A stretch of 16,768 bases of DNA from Candidatus Poribacteria bacterium (GTDB lineage Bacteria > Poribacteria > WGA-4E > B28-G17). The notes under the pieces were generated by a model. The model did no database searches. It saw only the letters and a list, made by a program, of their open reading frames with translations, and was not told where the DNA came from. The translations under genes and the position numbers were made by a program. The stretch lies in contig QNBQ01000004.1 in assembly GCA_003645735.1 (NCBI GenBank), forward strand, positions 1 through 16,768, in the 5' to 3' direction. Shown here one piece after another: positions 1 to 6,995 of this stretch; positions within the stretch are counted from its first letter, which is position 1; each line of letters starts with the position of its first letter.

Positions 1-1
1 G

Positions 2-1255
2 GGGGTTTTGATGCTCTTCATTATCCCTAATCTCGATATCGGCCTGCGGGTTTGGGACAGCTCGACCGCGGAAAGCCAAGCAGTTCAGATGGTCAGGGTG
101 GCGATGGAGATGGCGTTGAGGGATATAAGGAGGGCCGAGCGGATAACCGAAGCGTCGGGGGAAAGGATCGATCTCATCGTAGGGGGGAGACAGGTGAGCT
201 ACGGGCTCTTCGATGTCGAAGGGGAACCGTTCTTTTGCCTAGCAGCGGATGGCGAACTTCATGAACTGGCCGGGCCGCTCGATGGCTTTGAGATGAGGTT
301 CTACGACGAAGAGGGGAACCCGACAGCTCGCCCGGATCGGATCGACTCGGTCGAGATAAGGCTAGCCGTGGAAGGCAAGGAGTTTCTGTCCTCAACTCGC
401 AGATCGATCGGCGAGGAGATCGTCGCGGAGGATTCCATCCCCTTTACCCCCTGGGCGGTGACCGCCGGGCGCGGAGGGGTTTACCTCGGCGGGTTGATCT
501 CGGTGCGCGGATCCAGGGGAAGCGTGGTGTCCAACGGCGATATCACCATAAGCGGAGGGGTTTTCATACAGGGGGATGTCATAACGGCGGGCGAGTGCCA
601 CATAATCGGCCACCCGCGCATAGGGGGAAGGATAGAGGAGGGGGCTGATCCGATAGATATACCCCGGATCGATATCGAATCGCTTCGACCTCTCGCGGAT
701 TACATCTTGGCCTCCGACGGGAAGGCATATGATAGGTTCGGAAGGATCGTCGGGAACGGCAGGTTCAGGGCGTGGAGGTTCAGAAGGGGGAGATGGGTTA
801 TAGAACCATGGCTCCCGTTTCCACCGATTCCCCTCGGCCTTAAGAGGGCGATCCCGATCATCCCCTTTCCGGGAAGGGGAAATCCCTTCATCGAGTGTGA
901 CGGGTTCTTCTTCGCCGAGACCGATGTCTCGATAACCGGGCTGTTTCGGGGGAGGATGACGGTGATAACCCCTGGGGATGTGACCCTTTTCGCTGTGAGG
1001 AGGCTTTCGAGCATCTCCGACGAGGGGTATTTGATAATCGCCGGAGGGGATGCGAACATCGGTCCCTCCGGGAGGTTGAGGGGGTTGATATACGGCTCGA
1101 AGATAGAGGTCTCGGCGGTTCAAAGGATAGAGGGCGCGCTGGTGGGCGAGAGGGTTGAGGTCAAGCTCTCCGGGAACGTGAGGTTTGAAGGGGAGTATGA
1201 GATGCCGGGCGGGGCGCGTCTCAGGTTTGAGGTGGTGGGATGGGATGAGGGATGA
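2..1255 (+). CDS. Minor (pseudo)pilin with beta-helix-like body, 5'-partial
   Basis: The reading frame is open from the window edge, so the true start and the prepilin leader lie upstream; the TTG at 8 and ATG at 11 fall inside the hydrophobic helix and are unlikely starts. The first ~45 visible residues look like the end of a type IV pilin N-helix (GLRVWDSSTAESQ, then an amphipathic helix ending RDIRRAERI), the pattern of PilW/GspJ-type minor pilins. A pilin-like globular part follows to about residue 140. The remaining ~260 residues are rich in Gly, Ile and Val and repeat short strands (GDITISGGVFIQGDVITAG; GGDANIGPSGRLRGLIYGSK), as in bactofilin or parallel beta-helix folds. It is probably an inner-membrane-assembled tip or minor subunit of the machine encoded downstream. 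The next gene starts inside its last codons. The pilin call is fairly safe; the beta-helix is inferred from the repeat pattern only. Confidence 0.7.
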   Translation, partial: GVLMLFIIPNLDIGLRVWDSSTAESQAVQMVRVAMEMALRDIRRAERITEASGERIDLIVGGRQVSYGLFDVEGEPFFCLAADGELHELAGPLDGFEMRFYDEEGNPTARPDRIDSVEIRLAVEGKEFLSSTRRSIGEEIVAEDSIPFTPWAVTAGRGGVYLGGLISVRGSRGSVVSNGDITISGGVFIQGDVITAGECHIIGHPRIGGRIEEGADPIDIPRIDIESLRPLADYILASDGKAYDRFGRIVGNGRFRAWRFRRGRWVIEPWLPFPPIPLGLKRAIPIIPFPGRGNPFIECDGFFFAETDVSITGLFRGRMTVITPGDVTLFAVRRLSSISDEGYLIIAGGDANIGPSGRLRGLIYGSKIEVSAVQRIEGALVGERVEVKLSGNVRFEGEYEMPGGARLRFEVVGWDEG

Positions 1256-1598
1256 GAAAGGATTAGCGCTCATATTAGCGCTCTTCATAACGGTTATCCT
1301 CACATCCGCCGTGGCTCTGATGTTGGAGGCCATGTGGACAGATCTCAGGATCGCCGGGAACCTGCACAAGGAGCTCAAAGCGTTTTACATCGCCGAGGCC
1401 GGCATAGAAACGGCTTTGAAGGAGCTCAAAGCGGACCCCAGCTGGAGCGAGGGGTTCGATGAGGTCGAGTTTCCGCCTGGCTCGGATGGCAAGTTCTCGG
1501 TGACCGTGAGCAGGTCGGGTTCGACCGTCGAGATAACCTCGATCGGCGAAATAGATGGGGCTGTCAAGCAGCTCACCATTGTGTTGAGGGCGAGGTGA
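1245..1598 (+). CDS. PilX/GspK-like minor pilin, short (117 aa)
   Basis: The protein begins MRDEKG then LALILALFITVILTSAVAL, a prepilin-type leader with a Gly-Leu cleavage site after residue 6 and a hydrophobic helix. The segment RIAGNLHKELKAFYIAEAGIE matches the conserved end of the PilX N-terminal domain (the A-E-A-G-x-E motif), whose proteins prime pilus or pseudopilus assembly. There is no Glu at +5 of the mature helix, as is usual for GspK. The body after the helix is only ~60 residues, much shorter than typical GspK (about 300) or PilX (about 200). I chose the ATG at 1245, not an in-frame ATG 60 bases upstream, because it places the charged leader directly before the helix. The start overlaps the end of the previous gene by 11 bases, suggesting translational coupling. 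Confidence 0.75.
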   Translation: MRDEKGLALILALFITVILTSAVALMLEAMWTDLRIAGNLHKELKAFYIAEAGIETALKELKADPSWSEGFDEVEFPPGSDGKFSVTVSRSGSTVEITSIGEIDGAVKQLTIVLRAR

Positions 1599-1605
1599 GG
1601 GAGGA

Positions 1606-3075
1606 GTGGCCAGGAGGGGGATCGGTGTATACATAGGCGAAAGATATATCTCCATAGCTCAGGTGGAGGAGAGAAAGGGGAGGGTTGTGTTGAGCAAATT
1701 GGCCATCGATCAGCTGCCGGAGGGGGCGGTTGATGAGGGGATAGTGGAGGACCCCAAGGCGTTGGCGGAGAAGCTGAGGGGGATGGCGGAGCTGGAGGGG
1801 ATAAAAAGGGGAAGGGTAGGGTTTGTCCTGCCGATGAGGGGCGTGGTGATGAGGACGATGGAGATGCCGAGGATGTCGGAACGGGAGCTTTACGAGGCCG
1901 TCAGAGCGGAGGTAGAGGGATACGCGGTCATATCCGGCTCGGAGCCTGCGGTGGATTTCGAGATCATCCCCGAGAGTCTCGAGACGGGTTTTCACACGGT
2001 CGATCTGATCGCGGCGGCAACCCCCGTCGAGACGGTCGTCCAATATCTCGGCCCGCTTAAGAGAGCCGGTTTGAAGGCGGCCTTCGTCGATCCGCTCCCG
2101 TTCGCCGTCCTCAGGGCAATAGCTTCCCCGGAGATCACCGGTCCCGATGCCCCTACGATCATGGCGGCGGTCGTCGATTATCAGAACGCCGTCATACTGG
2201 CTTTGCGGAAGGGATATCCGAGCTTCATATATCCGATAGATGTCGGATCGGAGGATCCCAAAGAGCTCGCTTATGAGCTGAGATTGTGCTGTAGCTTCTT
2301 CAGAAACGATCACCCCGACGAGGAGGTCGATAGGCTGCTTCTGATCCTCAACTCGCCTGATTATGAGGGGATATCCCGTAGGATAGCCGAGGAGGTCGGA
2401 GAACGAGCTGGTGAGGTGGATCCGCTGGCCAACGTGGATCTGATGGAGGTTTCCGCCGAGCCGATGAAAACCCATCTGCTCTCCTGGTGCGCCGCCTTGG
2501 GAGCGGCGTTGAGAGCCGCCGGCCTCGGGCCCAAGCTGCCGGAGCTCGACCTCATGCCCCGATCGCTGATCGCCAAAGCGGAGCTGAGGAGATACCTCCT
2601 CAAGCTGGGAGCGGCGATGGCGGGAACGCTCATCCTGGGGATCGGCTTGGGGGAGATGTTTGGGGGTGAGATAAAAACTGTTACAGAGCAGCTTAGAACG
2701 GTTGAGAGGCAGATCAGCGAACTGGAAAGGGTTATGGGCGGCGCGGCCGCGCTCCAGGCCGAGCTGAGGGCGATGAGGGATAAAGCGAGGGGTTACAGAA
2801 ACGTCCTAGAGGAGCTGGAGAGGAGGAAGATCTCCGACATAATGGAGGCTGTGAGGTCGCTGGTTCCAAGGGATCTGTGGCTCGAGAGACTTGAGGTCGA
2901 CCGCGGAGCTGTGACAGTCGAAGGCAGATCGCTCTCCGAAGGGTCCGTTTTCCTCTTCATCGATCTGTTGAAGGGGCTCTTCGCCGACGAGGTGGAGGTG
3001 TCCATCCAAAGGGAATCGGTCGGGGGTGTGGAGGTGATCGCATTTCAAGCGACGTTTGGGGGTGGTGAGGCGTGA
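1606..3075 (+). CDS. PilM-PilN fusion, GspL-like assembly protein
   Basis: The 489-aa protein joins two parts normally encoded separately in type IV pilus operons. Residues 1 to about 312 follow the actin-like PilM fold (GIGVYIGERYISIAQVEE at the start; EMPRMSERELYEAVRAEVE matches the PilM KMP-EAVRWE region; WCAALGAALRA near the end). LDLMP at 314-318 corresponds to the INLLP peptide of PilN. A membrane helix (about 333-350), a coiled coil (about 356-412) and a PilN-like ferredoxin domain follow. This is the GspL layout: cytoplasmic domain, one membrane pass, periplasmic domain. Nucleotide-binding signatures look degenerate: Tyr replaces the acidic residue of the first phosphate motif, and the second motif reads VVDYQNA instead of D-I-G. 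The GTG start at 1606 is the first possible start after an in-frame stop and has GAGGTGA seven bases upstream. Confidence 0.85.
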   Translation: MARRGIGVYIGERYISIAQVEERKGRVVLSKLAIDQLPEGAVDEGIVEDPKALAEKLRGMAELEGIKRGRVGFVLPMRGVVMRTMEMPRMSERELYEAVRAEVEGYAVISGSEPAVDFEIIPESLETGFHTVDLIAAATPVETVVQYLGPLKRAGLKAAFVDPLPFAVLRAIASPEITGPDAPTIMAAVVDYQNAVILALRKGYPSFIYPIDVGSEDPKELAYELRLCCSFFRNDHPDEEVDRLLLILNSPDYEGISRRIAEEVGERAGEVDPLANVDLMEVSAEPMKTHLLSWCAALGAALRAAGLGPKLPELDLMPRSLIAKAELRRYLLKLGAAMAGTLILGIGLGEMFGGEIKTVTEQLRTVERQISELERVMGGAAALQAELRAMRDKARGYRNVLEELERRKISDIMEAVRSLVPRDLWLERLEVDRGAVTVEGRSLSEGSVFLFIDLLKGLFADEVEVSIQRESVGGVEVIAFQATFGGGEA

Positions 3076-3632
3076 GATATCCGACATCGAGGGAAAGGAA
3101 GCTGATAGCCGCCATCGTCCTCGCGATCGAGCTTCTGGCCGTCTACCTGTTGATAATCCGCCCGAGAAGGGCGGAGTTGGAGAGGATTAAGGCGGAGCTC
3201 GCGGCTCAAAGGTCGATGCTCCAGCTGAAGCGAAGCCAAGCGGAGCTGTTAAAGGAGCTTGAGGCGAAAAGGGAGAAGATCCTCTCGGAGCTCAGCGAGC
3301 TGAGGAAGGCCTTCCTATCGGCCGATGAGGCCGAGGGGTTCATCAAGAGGATCGCGGATATGGCCGAAAGCTCAAGCCTCCAGCTGATCGAGATCCAACC
3401 CGAAGGGCCGATCTCCTCCGAAGGGGACTTGAAAACGCGCCGGCTGCGGGTGGCGCTCCAGGGGAGATACCCAGATCTCCTGGAGCTGATTTCATCATTC
3501 GAATCCCGGTGGAAATCCGTTCGTCTCGAGGGGATATCCATAACCGGGGGATCGAAGGCTCAGGGTCTGAGGGCGGAGATCGACGTGGTTCTCTATTGGA
3601 TATCGGAGGATGAGAGGAATGCTGACAGGTAG
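3072..3632 (+). CDS. PilO/GspM-like inner-membrane assembly protein
   Basis: This 186-aa protein has the PilO layout: a short cytoplasmic tail, one membrane helix (about 11-29, LIAAIVLAIELLAVYLLII), a charged coiled coil (about 31-80) and a periplasmic ferredoxin-like domain containing the PilO-type stretch RLRVALQGRYPDLLELISSFE. In known systems PilO dimerises with PilN and, together with PilP, links the inner-membrane platform to the secretin; GspM is the type II secretion equivalent. It starts with GTG overlapping the stop of the preceding fusion gene by four bases (GTGA), so translation is probably coupled and the two products are made in step. It ends inside the start of the next gene. 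Sequence divergence within this family is high, so PilO versus GspM cannot be decided here. Confidence 0.8.
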   Translation: MRYPTSRERKLIAAIVLAIELLAVYLLIIRPRRAELERIKAELAAQRSMLQLKRSQAELLKELEAKREKILSELSELRKAFLSADEAEGFIKRIADMAESSSLQLIEIQPEGPISSEGDLKTRRLRVALQGRYPDLLELISSFESRWKSVRLEGISITGGSKAQGLRAEIDVVLYWISEDERNADR

Positions 3633-4188
3633 GGCGAAGGCGCTGTTGGCGATCGTGACCGTTCTTATAACGATATTTTTGATCCTCAGGCTCAAACCCG
3701 GGGATGAAGGAGTTCAAACCGTCGGTAAGCCTCTCATCCCGCAGCGGAGGGAAACGGCGCCCGAGGAATCGGGGGAGGCGGAGAAGTTCAAAGGGGAGAC
3801 ACCCGGGATGAGGTTCAGCTTTCGCGGGACGGATATCCCCCTCCTCGGGAGGGACGATCCCTTTGAGCCCCCTGAAATGCTGATAGGAAGGAGAGGGAAT
3901 CAACCGGCTCCCGCCGGACAGGCATCCCAAAGCCCCGTCGAAAACCCTCCGCCCGGGGATCGGGGAGCCGGTGAACTACTCCAGCTCAAGCTTAAGGGGG
4001 TGATCATTGGCAAGCCTAACATGGCGATCATAGAGCTCGGGGATGGCAGGATCATCATCGCTCGTGAGGGCGATCCCGTGGCCGGATTGAGGGTGGTCGC
4101 GATAGATAGGAGCTCGGCTCTCCTGAGAGGAGGGGAGAGGGATATAAAGCTGAGATTAGAAGGCATTCAGCTCGAGGTGAAGAGATGA
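3619..4188 (+). CDS. PilP/GspC-like secretin-contacting protein
   Basis: A single N-terminal membrane helix (about 6-24) is followed by a low-complexity Pro/Glu/Gly linker, the DPF motif (DDPFEP at 79-84) typical of PilP, and a C-terminal HR-like beta domain (about 120-185) with LKLKGVIIGKPNMAIIELGDG and REGDPVAGLRVVAI. In PilP and GspC this domain binds the first N-domain of the secretin. There is no lipobox cysteine, so it is anchored by a helix as in GspC and not by lipid as in PilP. Two starts are possible, ATG at 3610 and at 3619. I prefer 3619 because GGAGG at 3605-3609 is nine bases away from it but touches the first ATG. It overlaps the previous gene by 14 bases and the secretin gene by four (ATGA). 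Confidence 0.8.
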   Translation: MLTGRAKALLAIVTVLITIFLILRLKPGDEGVQTVGKPLIPQRRETAPEESGEAEKFKGETPGMRFSFRGTDIPLLGRDDPFEPPEMLIGRRGNQPAPAGQASQSPVENPPPGDRGAGELLQLKLKGVIIGKPNMAIIELGDGRIIIAREGDPVAGLRVVAIDRSSALLRGGERDIKLRLEGIQLEVKR

Positions 4189-5885
4189 AAGCGATTTTAA
4201 TCGCTTTTCTCACAGCGTTATCCTTCCTGAGCTGGGCGGCCCAAGCGGGGGAGGATAGCGGGGGTAAAATTTCGCTCGACGTCCAAGATGTGGATGTCAG
4301 AGCGTTGTTGAGAGCTTTGGCGGAACAGGCGGGGGTCAATCTGGTCCTAGGGGAAGAGATAAAGGGCAAGGTGAGCGTGATCCTCAAGGACGTGACGCCG
4401 ATGGAGGCGATCGAAGCCGTCTTGAACAGCATAGGTTACACGATCGAGGAGGGGAAGGGATATATCAAGCCTGTTCCGGCGGTGAGAACGGAGGTCTTCA
4501 AGCTGAAGCACGCGGACGCGTCCGCGCTGAAGGAGGTGATCTCCTCCGCTCTGAAACTGGAGGATATCCAGATCGATCGAAAGACAAACTCCTTGATCAT
4601 CACGTGCGCTCCCGATCTGCTTTCCAGGGTTAAAGAGCTGATCGATGAGTTTGACGTCGAAACGGAAGAGAAGACGCTTAAGCTCTTCAGGCTCAAGAAC
4701 GCATCGGCCCGAAGCGCCCTGGAGGTCATAACCGGCTTTCTATCGAAGGATGGGAGAGCTGCTGCGGAGGAGGGGACGAATTCGCTCATCGTCTACGACC
4801 TGCCTGAGAGGATCGATCTCATCGCCGAGCTTCTGAGCCGCATCGATGCGGTTCAACCCCTCCCCGGGAAGGGGATCGCCGTGGAGGTCTTCAAGCTCAA
4901 ATACATCGACGCGAACTCCGCCGCGGAGGCCGTCAAACAGCTTCTTTCCCCCCAAGGGAAAGCGTTCGCCTTCCTGCCGCAAAAATCGATGATAACCCCC
5001 TTGGAGCCGGAGAGGGCACCCGCCGGGTACGGGGCAAGACCGATCTACTACAGAGGGGAGACGGCCGCGCCCGGGGCGAGGCGGGAGGAGTTCGAGGAGA
5101 AATGGTCCGACACGCTGATCGTCATCGACACGCCCGACGTGATCGACCGGGTTAGATCGCTCATCCGAAAGCTGGACGTCAAGCCCGAACAGGTGCTCAT
5201 AGAGGCGAGGATAGTCGAGATATCGACCGATGCCTCCCTCGGGCTAAGGGGTGAGATCGAATGGGGATGGGAGCTCAAAGGGCCCGAAACCCAACTGAAG
5301 GGCGTGTTCTCCTCCGCCGCTCAGGAATCCCCCTCCGGCATAGAGCTGGGCAAGGTGTCGATAGATGTCCTGAAGGAGCTCATGATGAAGATCCGCGCCC
5401 TAGAGGCGGAGGGGAAGGCGAAGGTGCTGGCCTCCCCGAGGATGACAACGCTCGACAACGAACTGGCCCAGATCATCGTCTCCGACAGGATACCGATAGC
5501 CACCGTCTACGCCACCGAAAGGTTCACCACGACCAGCTATGAATATCTGGATGTGGGGATAATCCTGACGGTCATCCCCCATATAAACGAGGATGGGAGC
5601 ATAATACTGGACGTCAACCCGAGGATCGATTCGATCAAGGAGATATCCCCCTCAGAGGAAATCCCGCCCGTCATCTCCTCCCGCGTCGCGCATTCAAGGG
5701 TCATCGTCAGAGACGGCGAGACGGTGGTCATTGGGGGTCTTATGAGAGAGGAGAGGAGCGAAAGGGTGGAACGATTGCCGATCCTGGGAAAGCTTCCCAT
5801 CATAGGGAGCCTCTTCAGCTTCAAGAGCCAGGTGAGGAAGAAGACGGACGTGCTCGTCTTCATAACCCCCAAAATCATCCGCTGA
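4185..5885 (+). CDS. gspD: Secretin (type II secretion GspD-like outer-membrane channel)
   Basis: A signal peptide (1-21, cleaved after AQA) is followed by an N0/STN-like domain (about 29-100) and three related N domains beginning near residues 102 (TEVFKLKHADAS), 164 (KTLKLFRLKNAS) and 231 (AVEVFKLKYIDANS). The last carries an insert before SDTLIVIDTPDV. The secretin beta-barrel domain runs from about 336 to the end. The full secretin signature is present at 511-544 (GETVVIGG ... LPILGKLPIIGSLF). Four N domains without an AMIN domain is the GspD layout rather than the usual PilQ layout. The protein stops right after the barrel (FITPKIIR), so it lacks the C-terminal S-domain that recruits a pilotin in many proteobacterial GspD proteins. 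It is the last gene of the operon and overlaps the PilP/GspC-like gene by four bases. Secretin identity is near certain; GspD versus PilQ is judged from architecture. Confidence 0.88.
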   Translation: MKAILIAFLTALSFLSWAAQAGEDSGGKISLDVQDVDVRALLRALAEQAGVNLVLGEEIKGKVSVILKDVTPMEAIEAVLNSIGYTIEEGKGYIKPVPAVRTEVFKLKHADASALKEVISSALKLEDIQIDRKTNSLIITCAPDLLSRVKELIDEFDVETEEKTLKLFRLKNASARSALEVITGFLSKDGRAAAEEGTNSLIVYDLPERIDLIAELLSRIDAVQPLPGKGIAVEVFKLKYIDANSAAEAVKQLLSPQGKAFAFLPQKSMITPLEPERAPAGYGARPIYYRGETAAPGARREEFEEKWSDTLIVIDTPDVIDRVRSLIRKLDVKPEQVLIEARIVEISTDASLGLRGEIEWGWELKGPETQLKGVFSSAAQESPSGIELGKVSIDVLKELMMKIRALEAEGKAKVLASPRMTTLDNELAQIIVSDRIPIATVYATERFTTTSYEYLDVGIILTVIPHINEDGSIILDVNPRIDSIKEISPSEEIPPVISSRVAHSRVIVRDGETVVIGGLMREERSERVERLPILGKLPIIGSLFSFKSQVRKKTDVLVFITPKIIR

Positions 5886-5929
5886 GAACTCGCTTGTTTT
5901 CATCCTCCAAGCCTCTGGCCCAAGGGGCA

Positions 5930-5958
5930 TGGACTACCCAGAGCAGCTCTGTTAAAAT
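5930..5958 (+). promoter_or_regulatory. Probable sigma70-type promoter for the sugar isomerase gene
   Basis: TGGACT (5930-5935) and TAAAAT (5953-5958) are separated by 17 bases, matching the -35 and -10 consensus at 4/6 and 5/6 positions. Transcription would begin near 5965, about 28 bases before the ATG at 5993, leaving room for the GGAGGG ribosome binding site at 5980-5985. A perfect 11-base palindrome, AGAGCAGCTCT (5940-5950), sits in the spacer and could be an operator or coincidence. Confidence 0.5.
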
Positions 5959-5992
5959 TACAGACGAAGACTCCCGATCGGAGGGATGAGGG

Positions 5993-6808
5993 ATGGGGTT
6001 CGTTTTGGGGATAAACACGAGCACCATAAGGCCGGCCCCGCTTCTGGATAAGATAAAGATCGCTGCCGATGCGGGGTTTGAGGCGATAGAGCTTTGGAAC
6101 GATGAGCTGACGGAGTTCGAAAGGGAGGTCGGCTCGCTCGATAAGGTTGTCCAAGAGCTTGAGAGGAACAACCTGAAGGTGGCGACGGTCATAGCGTTGA
6201 AGGGTTGGATCGAATCAAAGGGGGAGGAATACAGGAGGGCGTTGGAGGAGGCCAGAAGGAGGATGGAGCAAGCGGCCGCCGTCGGCTCGCCCTACATAAT
6301 CGCCAGCCCGCCGCGCGGGAAGGTAGAGGACATGGACGAGGCGGCCCGAAGGTATAGGGAGCTGCTGGAGCTCGGAAAGGAAATCGGGGTCAAGCCGGCC
6401 ATGGAGTTTTTGGGGTTCGTCGAAGGGATATACAAAATAGAGCACGCCTGGTATATCGTGGAGAGATCCGGCCATCCGGACGGGACGATCGTCATGGACA
6501 CGTTCCATATCTTCAGGGGAGGGTCGAGCTTCGAGCAGGTCAAGGAGATACCCGCCGACAGGATAGCCGTTTTCCACTTCAACGACGCCCCCGCTCAGCC
6601 CGAGAGGGCGAAACAAACCGATGCGGACAGGGTCTTCCCCGGCGACGGGATACTGCCGCTCAAAGAGGTGGCCGGGATGCTTCGGGAGATGGGATATGAA
6701 GGGGTGGTCTCCCTCGAGCTTTTCAACCCGAGATACTGGGAGATGCCCCCTGAAGAGGTGGCGAAAACCGGTATGAGAAAGATGAGGGAGGTGTTGAGGG
6801 TACGCTGA
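5993..6808 (+). CDS. IolI-like sugar isomerase (TIM barrel, AP-endonuclease-2 fold)
   Basis: This 271-aa protein is a xylose-isomerase-like TIM barrel. Its likely divalent-metal ligands are Glu138 (AMEFLG), Asp169 (VMDTFHIF), His195 (VFHFND) and Glu242 (VSLELFNPRYW). From memory of Bacillus IolI (2-keto-myo-inositol isomerase) the matching stretches are close: DSFHF, HIDD, DEDRVWPGQG and VSVELFRPEYY against DTFHIF, HFND, DADRVFPGDG and VSLELFNPRYW, and the lengths agree. It should therefore isomerise a keto-inositol or related sugar in the cytoplasm. No other inositol-catabolism gene is visible here, so the substrate is uncertain. The ATG at 5993 has GGAGGG seven bases upstream and a promoter before that. 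A second isomerase-like gene follows on the same strand after a 187-base spacer. Confidence 0.85.
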   Translation: MGFVLGINTSTIRPAPLLDKIKIAADAGFEAIELWNDELTEFEREVGSLDKVVQELERNNLKVATVIALKGWIESKGEEYRRALEEARRRMEQAAAVGSPYIIASPPRGKVEDMDEAARRYRELLELGKEIGVKPAMEFLGFVEGIYKIEHAWYIVERSGHPDGTIVMDTFHIFRGGSSFEQVKEIPADRIAVFHFNDAPAQPERAKQTDADRVFPGDGILPLKEVAGMLREMGYEGVVSLELFNPRYWEMPPEEVAKTGMRKMREVLRVR

Positions 6809-6989
6809 GAGAGGTTCGACCACCCCAGGCAATCGACGCTGGAGGCCTGGTATAGGCAGGAGCTGGGAGCTGATCAAGGAGATCGCCTGCGGCGGGAACC
6901 CCGATCTCAGAGAGCCGTCGGGCGAGCTGGAGAAGCAGCTGGGATCTATGGAGGAGATGAGGACGACGGACAAGGCGTGGGCTTACTGA
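6809..6989 (+). pseudogene. Possible decayed gene fragment between two isomerase genes
   Basis: The 187-base spacer reads like coding sequence split over two frames. Directly after the isomerase stop, the same frame gives FDHPRQSTLEAWYRQEL; near 6857-6862 the protein-like text moves to another frame, GRSWELIKEIACGGNPDL onward to KAWAY and a TGA at 6987-6989. The second frame has no ATG, GTG or TTG until an ATG at 6948, so it does not look like an independent gene. I do not recognise the family. A weak inverted repeat (CCAGGC 6825-6830, GCCTGG 6845-6850) lies inside but has no T-run. It may be a frameshifted remnant, a misassembly or chance. Confidence 0.3.
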
Positions 6990-6995
6990 ACAGAG

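Noticed and set aside
392..1378. Long open frame on the minus strand opposite the pilin gene
   Set aside because: Its translation is Pro/His/Arg-rich with no family marks, whereas the plus strand has pilin features and matches its neighbours in codon use.
1573..2475. Long minus-strand frame opposite the PilM-PilN gene
   Set aside because: The composition is typical antisense text (many Asp, Arg, His, Leu), and the plus strand holds a clear PilM-like domain.
5908..5927. GCCTC...GGGGC as a terminator after the secretin
   Set aside because: The stem is five pairs with one wobble and no T-run follows.
6825..6850. CCAGGC/GCCTGG inverted repeat as a terminator after the IolI-like gene
   Set aside because: Six-base stem with a 14-base loop and no T-run.
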